NCBI GenBank assembly: GCA_035342635.1
Contig: DAOQXO010000005.1
Coordinates: 1 to 50,215, forward strand
Direction of reading: 5' to 3'
From: CADEFQ01 sp035342635
GTDB lineage: Bacteria > Pseudomonadota > Gammaproteobacteria > Steroidobacterales > Steroidobacteraceae
Length of the DNA: 50,215 nucleotides
The position numbers and the translations under genes are program-made. Shown piece after piece: positions 32,179-40,412 of the stretch. The notes under the pieces were generated by a model, which made no database searches, was not told the origin of the DNA, and saw only the letters and a list, made by a program, of their open reading frames with translations. How positions within the stretch are numbered: the first letter of the stretch is position 1; each line of letters begins with the position of its first letter.

Positions 32179-33102
32179 ATGTATGCGCTTTCCGCCCGCG
32201 GGCTCGTCAAGACCTACGACAACGGCGTCCAGGCCCTCAAAGGGGTCGATCTGCAGGTCGAACGCGGCGATTTCTTTGCGCTGCTCGGCCCGAACGGTGC
32301 CGGCAAGACCACGCTGATCGGCATCGCCACCTCGCTCGTCAACAAGAGCGGCGGCAGCCTCGAAGTGTTCGGCCACGACATCGACCGCGAGCTCGATGCC
32401 GCCAAGGCGTGCATCGGCGTGGTGCCGCAGGAAGTCAATTTCAACATGTGGGAGACGCCGCTCGCGATCGTCGTCAACCAGGCCGGCTTCTACGGCATCG
32501 ATCGCAAGCTCGCCAGGCAGCGTGCCGAGTACTACCTCGGCAAGCTCTCGCTGTGGGACCGCCGCAATACGACGTCGCGCGCGCTGTCCGGCGGCATGAA
32601 GCGGCGCCTGATGATCGCGCGCGCGCTGATGCACGAGCCGCGCCTGCTGATCCTCGATGAGCCCACAGCCGGCGTCGACATCGAGATTCGTCGTTCGATG
32701 TGGGATTTCCTGCGCGAGATCAATGCGCAGGGCACCACCATCATTCTCACCACGCACTACCTCGAGGAAGCCGAGACCCTCTGCCGCAACATCGCGATCA
32801 TCAACGGCGGGCAGATAGTCGAGCGCGATCGCATGGCGAGTCTGCTGCGCCGGCTCAAGAGCGAAGTGTTCGTGCTCAGCCTGCGTGATGCGATCACGGC
32901 AGCGCCGCCGCTCGACGGTTACATCGTGACACGCATCGATGACCACACCATCGAGGTCGAGGTCTCGGACGAACAGAATTTGAACGAGATCTTCGCGCGC
33001 CTCACCGCGCAGGGTGTCATCGTGCAGTCGATGCGCAACAAGGTGAATCGCCTCGAGGAGATCTTCATGCGCCTCGTCGACGGGCGGAGGGCGCCGCGGT
33101 GA
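32179..33102 (+). CDS. yadG: ABC transporter ATP-binding protein (YadG-like)
   Basis: The product is 307 residues. The nucleotide-binding domain has Walker A GPNGAGKTTL (about 36-45), Q-loop VPQE, signature ALSGGMKRRLMIARALM, Walker B LLILDEPTAGVD and the H-loop TTHYLEEAE. The tail of about 80 residues has the short regulatory-looking part found in YadG/DRA-type exporters. It pairs with the permease that overlaps its stop by 4 bases. Substrate is unknown; the family exports drugs, lipids or polysaccharides. Confidence 0.92.
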   Translation: MYALSARGLVKTYDNGVQALKGVDLQVERGDFFALLGPNGAGKTTLIGIATSLVNKSGGSLEVFGHDIDRELDAAKACIGVVPQEVNFNMWETPLAIVVNQAGFYGIDRKLARQRAEYYLGKLSLWDRRNTTSRALSGGMKRRLMIARALMHEPRLLILDEPTAGVDIEIRRSMWDFLREINAQGTTIILTTHYLEEAETLCRNIAIINGGQIVERDRMASLLRRLKSEVFVLSLRDAITAAPPLDGYIVTRIDDHTIEVEVSDEQNLNEIFARLTAQGVIVQSMRNKVNRLEEIFMRLVDGRRAPR

Positions 33103-33890
33103 CCACGGGCAGTCCTGCACTCGGGCATGTGTGGTGGGTCGGCTTCAAGACCATCCTGCTGCGCGAAACCCACCGGATCCTGCGCATCTGGGGCCAGACG
33201 ATCGTGCCCTCGGCGGTCACCTCGACGCTCTACTTCGTGATCTTCGGCGCGCTGATCGGCAAGCGCATCGGCCCGATGGGCGGCGTCAACTACATGCAGT
33301 TCATCGCGCCGGGCCTGATCATGATGGGCGTGATCACCAACTCCTACGCGAACGTCGTGTCGTCGTTCTTCGGCGCGAAATTCAGCAAGCACGTCGAGGA
33401 AATGCTGGTCGCGCCGCTGCCCGCGTGGGTGATCGTCACCGGCTATGTCGGTGGCGGGGTGATTCGCGGCCTGCTGGTGGGCGCCGCGGTGACGATCATC
33501 TCGCTGCTGTTCGCCGAGATCGTGATCCACCATCTGTTGATCATCATCGCGGCGGTCGTACTTACCGCCATCGTGTTCTCGCTCGGGGGCTTTCTCAACG
33601 CGATGTACGCGAAGAACTTCGAGCAGGTGAACTGGATCCCGTCGTTCGTGCTGACACCGCTCACCTATTTCGGCGGTGTGTTCTTCTCGATATCCCTGCT
33701 GCCGGTGTGGGCGCAGAAGCTCTCCTACACCAATCCCATCCTGTACATGGTGGGCGCATTCCGCTACGGCTTTCTCGGCACCTCGGATGTGGACATCGTG
33801 CTGGCGTTCGCGCTGATGATCGCCTTCGCCGCCGTGATGTTCGCGATCGCCGTCGTGCTGATGAACCGCGGGACCGGTATGCGCGAGTAG
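33099..33890 (+). CDS. yadH: ABC-2 type permease (YadH-like)
   Basis: The product is 263 residues, starting at a GTG (33099) that overlaps the ATPase stop (GTGA). It has six membrane segments in the ABC-2 layout, with the ETHRILRIWGQTIVPSAVTS entry helix, a FSLGGFLNAMYAKNFEQVNW segment, then LTPLTYFGGVFFSISLLP, which is the ABC-2 signature. It forms the exporter channel with the YadG-like ATPase. It converges with the SLC13 gene, with 15 bases between stops. Confidence 0.93.
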   Translation: MTTGSPALGHVWWVGFKTILLRETHRILRIWGQTIVPSAVTSTLYFVIFGALIGKRIGPMGGVNYMQFIAPGLIMMGVITNSYANVVSSFFGAKFSKHVEEMLVAPLPAWVIVTGYVGGGVIRGLLVGAAVTIISLLFAEIVIHHLLIIIAAVVLTAIVFSLGGFLNAMYAKNFEQVNWIPSFVLTPLTYFGGVFFSISLLPVWAQKLSYTNPILYMVGAFRYGFLGTSDVDIVLAFALMIAFAAVMFAIAVVLMNRGTGMRE

Positions 33891-33905
33891 GGTGAGGTAC
33901 CGTCG

Positions 33906-35765
33906 TCAGAACGGGAAGTAGCGCGGCAGCAGCCAGCTGAGCGTGAGCCACATGATGATCATCAGCGGCACGCCGGCCCGCACGAAATCCTTGAAGCGGT
34001 AGTTGCCGGCACTGAACACCAGCAGGTTGCAGTTATCGGCGAGCGGCGTGGCGTAGGCCATGTTGACCCCGAACAGCACCGCGAGCACGAAGGGCTCCGG
34101 TGCGAGGCCGAGCTGGCGCGCGCCCTCGATTGCGATCGGCGTGCCGATGACCGCGGCGGCGCTGTTCGACACGAAATTCGCCAGCACCGCCATGAACAGC
34201 ATCGTCAGGCTGACGATCACCGGCGGCGACAGCGATGACATCGCCGACACGAGCACGCTTGCGAGGAACGCGGCGGCGCCCGTCTTGACCAGCGCCAGCG
34301 ACAGCGCGATCGCGGCGACGGTGAGGAAGATCATCGACGAATCGAGCGAGCGGGTCGCATCGCGCCACTTGAGGCAGCCGGTGAACACCATCAGCAGAAC
34401 GCCGACCAGGGCGGCAATCGACACCGGCGCGATGCGCAGCGTGGCGGCGAGCACGATCATGCCCATGATGGCGAGTGCGAGCGGTGCTTTGCGCGTCTCC
34501 GGCACGTCGGTGGTGGCATCGAGCACCAGCAGTTCGCCGCTGCGCTTGACTGCGGCGATCTGCTCGGCAGGTCCCTGGACGAGCAGGACGTCGCCGACGC
34601 CGAGCTGCTCGGCGTGCAGGTCGATCGGTTCACCGCCCATCGCCGACATCGCTTCCACGTCACCCGGCCGGTGCCGCGCGAGTGCGACGAGCTGGTAACG
34701 CTTGTCGAAGTCGATGCCGTCGAGCGATTGGCCGACGAGCATCGAGCCGGGAGTCACGACCAGCTCCGCGGTCTGCTGTTCGTCGGCGCGCAGCGGGTGT
34801 TCGGCATCGACGGCCACATCACCGGAGTAGAGGGTGCCGCCGATCACGCTTGCGTACTCCATCAGGTGTTCGGGCGTATCGCGCACGTGCAGCTGATCGT
34901 CGGCGGCGAGCACCGTCTGGGGCAACGGCATGATCGACAGGCCCGCGCCGCGCGTGATCGACTTCACGCGCATCGCGCCGCCGGTCTTGCGCAGCACGTC
35001 GGCGAGGCGCGCACCGTCGGCGGGACCGCCGGCCCGGATGCGCATCTGCGCGGCGAAGATGCGCGGCGAGGTGTCGGCCACCGCAACGCCTTTCGGCAGC
35101 AGCCGCGGGGCGATCAGCCACAGATAGAGGATGCCGACGCCACCGGCGATCGCTGCGGGCTCTAGAAAGTCGAACATGTGGAAGCGCGGCACGCCGAGGG
35201 TCGCGGCGGTGCCGATCACGAGCAGGTTCAGCGAGGTGCCGATCGGCGTGCCCATGCCGCCGATCTGCGATGCGAAGGTCATCGGCATCAGGGTCGAGGA
35301 GGGTGAGGTCCCGGAATGCAGCGCCACGCTCGTCAGGATCGGGATCATCAGCGCGACCTGCGGCGTGTTGTTGGTGAAGGCGCTGATCGCCGCGGTCATG
35401 ACGAGCATGGCGCCGAGCGCGACCAGCGGGCTCGCGGCCCACAGCCGCGTGACCACGCGGCCCATCGGCGCAAGCGCCCCGGTCCGCACCAGGCCCTGGC
35501 TCGCCATGACGAGGCCGCAGATCGCGACCAGCGCCTCGTTGCCGAAACCGAGAAAGAAATCGGTGGGCTCGAGCGGGCCGTCCACCCCCTGGTAGGGAAA
35601 GAGAATGAAACCCGCCGCGAGCAGCGTGACGATCAGCAGGCTCGAAGTCTCAATCGCGATGTCGTCGCGCGCGAACAGCGCGAACGCGAACACCGTCAGG
35701 GCAAGAACGGCGATCGCATGGGCATCGAGGGCCACGGAGGGAAGCTCGCGGACCGGCGGCTGCAC
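33906..35765 (-). CDS. SLC13/DASS-type anion permease with TrkA-C (RCK) domains
   Basis: The product is up to 619 residues. The annotated start is a GTG at 35765; a second in-frame GTG at 35735 is as likely, since the first ten residues are not conserved-looking. Membrane segments fill about 10-210, two TrkA-C regulatory domains fill about 215-395 (one ends QLHVRDTPEHL), and more membrane segments fill 400-619, with AAVIGTPIAIEGARQLG and ATPLADNCNLLVFSAGNYRF near the end. This layout fits the SLC13/CitMHS group with RCK-C inserts, which take up divalent anions such as sulfate or dicarboxylates. The substrate cannot be fixed from sequence. Confidence 0.88.
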   Translation of the reverse strand: MQPPVRELPSVALDAHAIAVLALTVFAFALFARDDIAIETSSLLIVTLLAAGFILFPYQGVDGPLEPTDFFLGFGNEALVAICGLVMASQGLVRTGALAPMGRVVTRLWAASPLVALGAMLVMTAAISAFTNNTPQVALMIPILTSVALHSGTSPSSTLMPMTFASQIGGMGTPIGTSLNLLVIGTAATLGVPRFHMFDFLEPAAIAGGVGILYLWLIAPRLLPKGVAVADTSPRIFAAQMRIRAGGPADGARLADVLRKTGGAMRVKSITRGAGLSIMPLPQTVLAADDQLHVRDTPEHLMEYASVIGGTLYSGDVAVDAEHPLRADEQQTAELVVTPGSMLVGQSLDGIDFDKRYQLVALARHRPGDVEAMSAMGGEPIDLHAEQLGVGDVLLVQGPAEQIAAVKRSGELLVLDATTDVPETRKAPLALAIMGMIVLAATLRIAPVSIAALVGVLLMVFTGCLKWRDATRSLDSSMIFLTVAAIALSLALVKTGAAAFLASVLVSAMSSLSPPVIVSLTMLFMAVLANFVSNSAAAVIGTPIAIEGARQLGLAPEPFVLAVLFGVNMAYATPLADNCNLLVFSAGNYRFKDFVRAGVPLMIIMWLTLSWLLPRYFPF

Positions 35766-35795
35766 ACCGCCGGTCCAGCTACCGTGCTGCGCAGG

Positions 35796-36404
35796 CTACT
35801 TCTGTTTCCAGGCGCCGGACGCGTCCTGGTAGTACCAGCCCGGCTTGGCGCCGCGCTCGACCCAGCGGCGCGCGAAAGTCTTGCGGATGTCCGGTTCCCA
35901 CTCCGGGTGGTTGTTCGCCTTGGCGATCGCGGCATAGAGCGCGTTGCGGTCGGTGTTGTCCTCGGCGACGAGGCGCTTCACGGCCGCGCGATCGGGCAGC
36001 GCGATCGCGCCCTGGTCGCGCACTTCGACGAGCCCGTCGGCGGTGAGGCCCACGGCGCCGGAAGCGAAGTGCTTCTCGAGTTGCGAAAAGCGCTGCGACA
36101 TCGACGCGGTGATCGCGCGGATCTCGGGCGATGCGATGTCGAGATTGGGGGCCTCCTGGGCGTGGGCGGCCGGCACCAGCGTGTCGAGCACGGCGGCGGC
36201 GGCGCTGCGCAGCAGGGACGGTTCGGCGCGCTGCATCTGCGGCTCGGCCTTGCCGGTCGTGGTCGCGGTGCCGGTGACCTGGTCGATGATCTGGTCGGCG
36301 GCCTTCTCGGCGGCGGCGGCCGGAAAGTACACGTTGATCGTCACGCAGGCCGCGAACAGCGTGCAGGCGAGCGCGAGTTTGAAGGGCAGCATTACCTTCT
36401 GCAT
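35796..36404 (-). CDS. ydbL: DUF1318 lipoprotein, apparent YnbE-YdbL fusion
   Basis: The product is 202 residues from ATG 36404, with AGGGAGAGGA just upstream. A short signal peptide ends with the lipobox FAACVTINVYFPAAAA; the C-x-T-I-N-V part recalls the small lipoprotein YnbE. A helix and a linker lead to the C-terminal 105 residues, which match YdbL (DUF1318): TADGLVEVRDQGAIALP, LVAEDNTDRNALYAAIAKAN and a final GWYYQDASGAWKQK. In E. coli ydbH-ynbE-ydbL are three genes acting in inter-membrane phospholipid transport; here the two small ones seem joined. It lies about 70 bases after ydbH on the same strand. Confidence 0.85.
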   Translation of the reverse strand: MQKVMLPFKLALACTLFAACVTINVYFPAAAAEKAADQIIDQVTGTATTTGKAEPQMQRAEPSLLRSAAAAVLDTLVPAAHAQEAPNLDIASPEIRAITASMSQRFSQLEKHFASGAVGLTADGLVEVRDQGAIALPDRAAVKRLVAEDNTDRNALYAAIAKANNHPEWEPDIRKTFARRWVERGAKPGWYYQDASGAWKQK

Positions 36405-36477
36405 GGTCCTCTCCCTAAACACAGAGTCATTGTGGGGCCACCGGATGAATGGAGCCTGAACCAGTGTACCTGCCATG

Positions 36478-38559
36478 TTACTGCACCACCACGCCCTCGC
36501 TGTTGCGGATACCCGAGGCGATCTGGCTGAACAGTTGCGGCCAGTTGACGCGGCCCTGGTTGCCGATGATGTCGATCCGCGGGATGCCGCTGCCCTTGAC
36601 GATATAGTAGCCATGGTCCGTGGCCTCGACCCCGGACATCAGGCAGATGTCGTTCTCGAGCCTGCAGCGCAGGCCGAGCCGATCGTAACTGTATTCGTCG
36701 AAGAACTGCAGCAGGCCGGACTGCAACGCCTGTGTCACGCCGCCGCCGCCGCCGCCGACGTTGGACAACTGGCTGACCGCACGGGCACTGATCCGGTGGC
36801 GCGAGCGGTCGCCCTTCGTCGTCTCGATGCGCGCATCGAATGCGACGGGCGACCACGCGAACAGTTCGAGTCCCAGGACATCGACGTCGATACGCCCGGT
36901 GATCGAGCCGACCGCAAAGGTGCGGGTGACCTGCTCGAGGTCGAGGCTGCGGCCGCGCAGGTCGGCGAAGAAGCGGGGCCACTTGCCGAGCGGATCGACT
37001 AGCCGCAGGTTGCTCGCGACGAACGAACCATCGAACACCCGCGCCTGGATGTCGCCGGCGACGCGCAGCTCGTCACCCCGCAACTCGAGCCCAGGCACGC
37101 TGCCCGAAATGCTCCCCGAGAACTCCGGCCAGCCGAAGGCCTTGCACAGCGGCTGCATGCTGATCGGCTCGATCTCGGCATCGAAGCGGATGCTCATGTC
37201 GTCGCCGCCGAGGTCATTGATCGCCAGCGTGCGGATCGCGACGGCCCCGTCGAAGATCGGCATGTGCCAGGGTTCGATCAGCATGAAATTCGTCGCGCGC
37301 GTGACGAACTGGACGCGCGATGCGCCGCCGGACAGCCCGTAGGCGCCGCCCTCGGTCCACGCGAGCCATGACGGCAGGACATCGGCGTTCTTCGCGGCCG
37401 CCCAGCGCACTTCGCCGGTGACATGGTTCATGAAGAACGCACGATCGTTGTACATCGAGACATCCTCGACCCTGATCCCGATGCGCTCGACGGCATTGCG
37501 GGCGAGGTCCACCGTGCCGCTCGCGCGGCCACTGGTGATGAGGTCGCCGAAGTCGGTGGTGGCGAGCGTGATCTGCATCAGGCTGGTGTAGGCCGCCGGG
37601 AACTCCAGCGCGTCGATCACGAGGCGGCCGGCCTCGAGCATCGGGGCGTCTCCGAGCGCCACGCGTGCCGAACCATGCATGGCGAGCAGTCGCGGCGCGC
37701 CGACTTCGAGCTGCGTGAGTTCAAGCGTGGTGCCGGCGAGAGTGCCGCGGGCCTGCACGTCGAGCGGGTTCTGGCCGAAATCGAGCAGGATCGGGCCGGC
37801 GAGCGCCTGGCCAGCGCCCGCGGCCAGCGTGGCCTGCAGGTCATAGCCCTGCGGGCGCGCAGTGAGCGCGGCGGTCAGCGTCATCGCGGCCCCTTCGGCG
37901 ATGATCGTGCTCTCCGGGTTCGACAGATCGATGTCGGCGAGTGCCAGGGTGCCGTGGATCGTCTGCGGCCCGCCGCGGCCGCGCGCGGTGAATTCGGCCG
38001 TGGCGCCGCCGTCGATCGTCCAGTCGTCCGGCAGGGCGAACAGCGGGGCGATCAGCGTGCGCAGGTCGGCGACGAGCACACCCATGGCACGACCCTCGGC
38101 TGTCCAGCCCGCAGGCGCGTAGCGCCCCTGCATCTCGATGCGGCCGCCCGCGAGGCGCGGGATGACTGCGCGTGCGCTGCCGGTCGACGTGCCCACATTG
38201 AAGTCACCCGACACGGACAGCGACAAGGGGCCGATCGGGGTCTGCTGCACGTCGACCCGCGCGTTGGCGCAGGCGTAGCGCGGATCGCTGATCGTGAGGC
38301 GCGCGCAGCTGAGCGTGACCCGCCGCAGTTCCGGCTGGTCTGCGCCAGGCCTCACCTTCGCGATGCGCACCACCGCGGCCGATTGCGTTGCGGTCCCGAT
38401 GGTGAGCCGCGCGTCGATGCCGGTGGCGCGCGCATCGCCCCAGATAGCCTCCCCGACATGCACGCTGAGCGTATCGATCGCGCGCGCTGCGCCCGGCGAC
38501 AGGAGGCCGAGCGCCGCCACGAGACAGCAGAGGTCGAGGCGATCGGGGATCCGCGGCAT
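36478..38559 (-). CDS. ydbH: YdbH-like AsmA-family inter-membrane lipid transport protein
   Basis: The product is 693 residues from ATG 38559 (E. coli YdbH 879). The frame is open further upstream, but MPRIPDRLDLCCLVAALGLL begins a credible signal or anchor. The body is repeating beta-rich sequence as in AsmA/TamB/YdbH proteins, which form a hydrophobic groove across the periplasm. The C-terminus has EVRWAAAKNADVLPSWLAWT, then LAINDLGG, LELFAWSPVAFDARIETTKG and FFDEYSYDRLGLRCRLEN, typical of YdbH. It is shorter than the E. coli protein. The adjacent YnbE/YdbL-like gene supports the call. Confidence 0.85.
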   Translation of the reverse strand: MPRIPDRLDLCCLVAALGLLSPGAARAIDTLSVHVGEAIWGDARATGIDARLTIGTATQSAAVVRIAKVRPGADQPELRRVTLSCARLTISDPRYACANARVDVQQTPIGPLSLSVSGDFNVGTSTGSARAVIPRLAGGRIEMQGRYAPAGWTAEGRAMGVLVADLRTLIAPLFALPDDWTIDGGATAEFTARGRGGPQTIHGTLALADIDLSNPESTIIAEGAAMTLTAALTARPQGYDLQATLAAGAGQALAGPILLDFGQNPLDVQARGTLAGTTLELTQLEVGAPRLLAMHGSARVALGDAPMLEAGRLVIDALEFPAAYTSLMQITLATTDFGDLITSGRASGTVDLARNAVERIGIRVEDVSMYNDRAFFMNHVTGEVRWAAAKNADVLPSWLAWTEGGAYGLSGGASRVQFVTRATNFMLIEPWHMPIFDGAVAIRTLAINDLGGDDMSIRFDAEIEPISMQPLCKAFGWPEFSGSISGSVPGLELRGDELRVAGDIQARVFDGSFVASNLRLVDPLGKWPRFFADLRGRSLDLEQVTRTFAVGSITGRIDVDVLGLELFAWSPVAFDARIETTKGDRSRHRISARAVSQLSNVGGGGGGVTQALQSGLLQFFDEYSYDRLGLRCRLENDICLMSGVEATDHGYYIVKGSGIPRIDIIGNQGRVNWPQLFSQIASGIRNSEGVVVQ

Positions 38560-38591
38560 GTCCGCCAGTGTAACCGCGCCCCTGTCATGCA

Positions 38592-38604
38592 GCGGTAATA
38601 CCGC
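38592..38604. promoter_or_regulatory. Perfect palindrome between ydbH and the PAP2 gene
   Basis: GCGGTA-A-TACCGC is a perfect 6+1+6 inverted repeat in the 85-base divergent gap. TTGACT and TTGACG hexamers follow at 38613 and 38618 on the plus strand, but no -10 matches them well. It looks like a site for an unknown regulator. Confidence 0.4.
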
Positions 38605-38644
38605 CGTAACAAGGTTGACTTGACGGGCTGGCATCCTGCGCCGC

Positions 38645-39190
38645 ATGAGTCAGGGAACGAGACACATGCAGGGACTGATAGCGCGCTTCGATGTCGCCGA
38701 GTACCGGCTGTGCCGGCGACTGAACCGCGGTGCCGACCTGCGGCCGCTGCGCAGGCTGTTCGTCGGCGCGAGCCGCCTCGGTGACGGCATGGCGTGGTAC
38801 GCCCTGCTGCTGGCGCTGCCATGGATGTACGGGCTGTCGGCCCTGCGCCCCGCTTTGGCGATGGCCGTGAGTGCGCTGGCGGGCCTGTTGCTCTACAAGT
38901 GGCTAAAACGCACCTTCGTGCGCGAGCGTCCCTTCATCCGCCATCGCGGCATTTCGCTCGCGACCGCGCCGCTCGACCGCTACAGCTTCCCCTCGGGCCA
39001 CACCCTGCATGCCGTTTCGTTCACCTGGCAGGCGGTGGCCTTCGCGCCGGAGCTCGCCCTCGCGCTGGTGCCGCTCGCGGCGCTGATCGCCGCATCGCGC
39101 GTGGTCCTCGGGCTGCACTACCCGACCGATGTACTGGTCGGTGCCGCGCTCGGCGCGGGATTCGGCGCGCTCGGCGCCGCGATCGCCTGA
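38645..39190 (+). CDS. PAP2-family membrane phosphatase
   Basis: The product is 181 residues; ATG 38666 is an alternative with a better Shine-Dalgarno (AGGGA). The three PAP2 motifs are complete: KRTFVRERP, PSGHTLHA and SRVVLGLHYPTDV. Five or six membrane segments are seen. Such enzymes remove phosphate from undecaprenyl pyrophosphate or from phosphatidic acid and similar lipids on the periplasmic side. It lies 14 bases ahead of a GT4 glycosyltransferase, so a lipid glycosylation or carrier recycling role is plausible. Confidence 0.9.
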   Translation: MSQGTRHMQGLIARFDVAEYRLCRRLNRGADLRPLRRLFVGASRLGDGMAWYALLLALPWMYGLSALRPALAMAVSALAGLLLYKWLKRTFVRERPFIRHRGISLATAPLDRYSFPSGHTLHAVSFTWQAVAFAPELALALVPLAALIAASRVVLGLHYPTDVLVGAALGAGFGALGAAIA

Positions 39191-39204
39191 CCGCGCCCGC
39201 CCCC

Positions 39205-40362
39205 ATGCACGTCCTGTACGTCTCCGACGTATATTTTCCGCGCGTCAATGGCGTGTCGACATCGATCCACACGTTCCGGACCGATCTCGCGACGCTCGGG
39301 GTCACGACGACGCTCGTCGCGCCGGCCTACCCGGCCGGCAAGCCGGCCACCGACGATGCGCACATCCTGCGCGTGCGTTCGGGCGCGGTGCCCCGCGACC
39401 CGGAGGACCGGCGCATGCATCGCGGCGCGCTGCGCGCGACTCTCGCATCGCCGGCTCTGCGCGACGTCGAACTGGTCCACATCCAGACGCCGTTCGTCGC
39501 GCACTATGCGGGGGTACACGCGGCCCGTCGCCTGGGCGTGCCGGTGATCGCCACCTACCACACGTTCTTCGAGGAATACCTGCACCACTACCTGCCCGTC
39601 CTGCCGCGCGCATGGGGACGCGCCGTGGCACGCACCTTCACGCGCTCACAATGCGCGGCGGTGGACGCACTGGTCGCGCCGTCGGAACCTATGCGGGAGG
39701 CGCTGCTCGGGTACGGAGTGGCTACGCCGATCCACGTGCTGCCGACGGGCCTGCCCGCCGACCGCATGCGGGAGGGCAATGGCGCGCGCTTCCGGGAGCG
39801 ACACGGCATCCAGGCGGGCAGGCCGGTGCTGCTGTTCGTCGGCCGGGTCGCGCACGAGAAGAACATCGAGTTCCTGGTCAGGATGCATGCGCAGTTGCTG
39901 CGTGTCCGGCCGGACGCGTTGCTGGTGATCGCAGGCGAGGGCCCGGCGCGCGAGGCACTCACGCAGCTCGCGCAGCGTCTCGGCATCGCGGGCAACGCGC
40001 GGTTCATCGGCTATCTCGACCGCGATGCCGAACTGCTCGACTGCTATGCGGCCGGCGATCTGTTCGTGTTTGCCTCGCGGACCGAGACGCAGGGCCTCGT
40101 GCTGCTCGAGGCCATGGCGCAGGGCACGCCGGTGGTGTCGACGGCCGAACTCGGCACTCGTTCCATCCTGACCGCAGGCAGCGGCGGCGTCGTGCTGCCC
40201 GAGTCCGCGGATGCATTCGTCGGGGCGATCACGGCGCTGCTCGCGGATCCCGCGGAGCGCCAGCGCCTCGCCGCGCTCGCCCGGGAGCATGCTTCGAGCT
40301 GGTCGTCGTGGACAATGGCCAGGCGACTTGTCGCGCTCTATCGCCAGCTCGTTCTGCGCTAA
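39205..40362 (+). CDS. GT4 glycosyltransferase
   Basis: The product is 385 residues from ATG 39205. It is a GT-B fold enzyme: the N-terminal half opens HVLYVSDVYFPRVNGVSTSI and holds the PFVAHYAGVHAARRLGVPVI segment, and the C-terminal half has LFVGRVAHEKNIEFLVRMH, VIAGEGPARE and FASRTETQGLVLLEAMA, the E-x7-E signature of GT4. This is the PimB/MgtA-like branch that often transfers mannose or glucose to lipids. The exact donor and acceptor are not fixed. Its gap to the PAP2 gene is 14 bases, so they are probably one operon. Confidence 0.9.
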   Translation: MHVLYVSDVYFPRVNGVSTSIHTFRTDLATLGVTTTLVAPAYPAGKPATDDAHILRVRSGAVPRDPEDRRMHRGALRATLASPALRDVELVHIQTPFVAHYAGVHAARRLGVPVIATYHTFFEEYLHHYLPVLPRAWGRAVARTFTRSQCAAVDALVAPSEPMREALLGYGVATPIHVLPTGLPADRMREGNGARFRERHGIQAGRPVLLFVGRVAHEKNIEFLVRMHAQLLRVRPDALLVIAGEGPAREALTQLAQRLGIAGNARFIGYLDRDAELLDCYAAGDLFVFASRTETQGLVLLEAMAQGTPVVSTAELGTRSILTAGSGGVVLPESADAFVGAITALLADPAERQRLAALAREHASSWSSWTMARRLVALYRQLVLR

Positions 40363-40412
40363 ACTCCGGCGCCGGGTACCAATCTGCCAACGCGCGTTGC
40401 GCGGGAGTCTGC

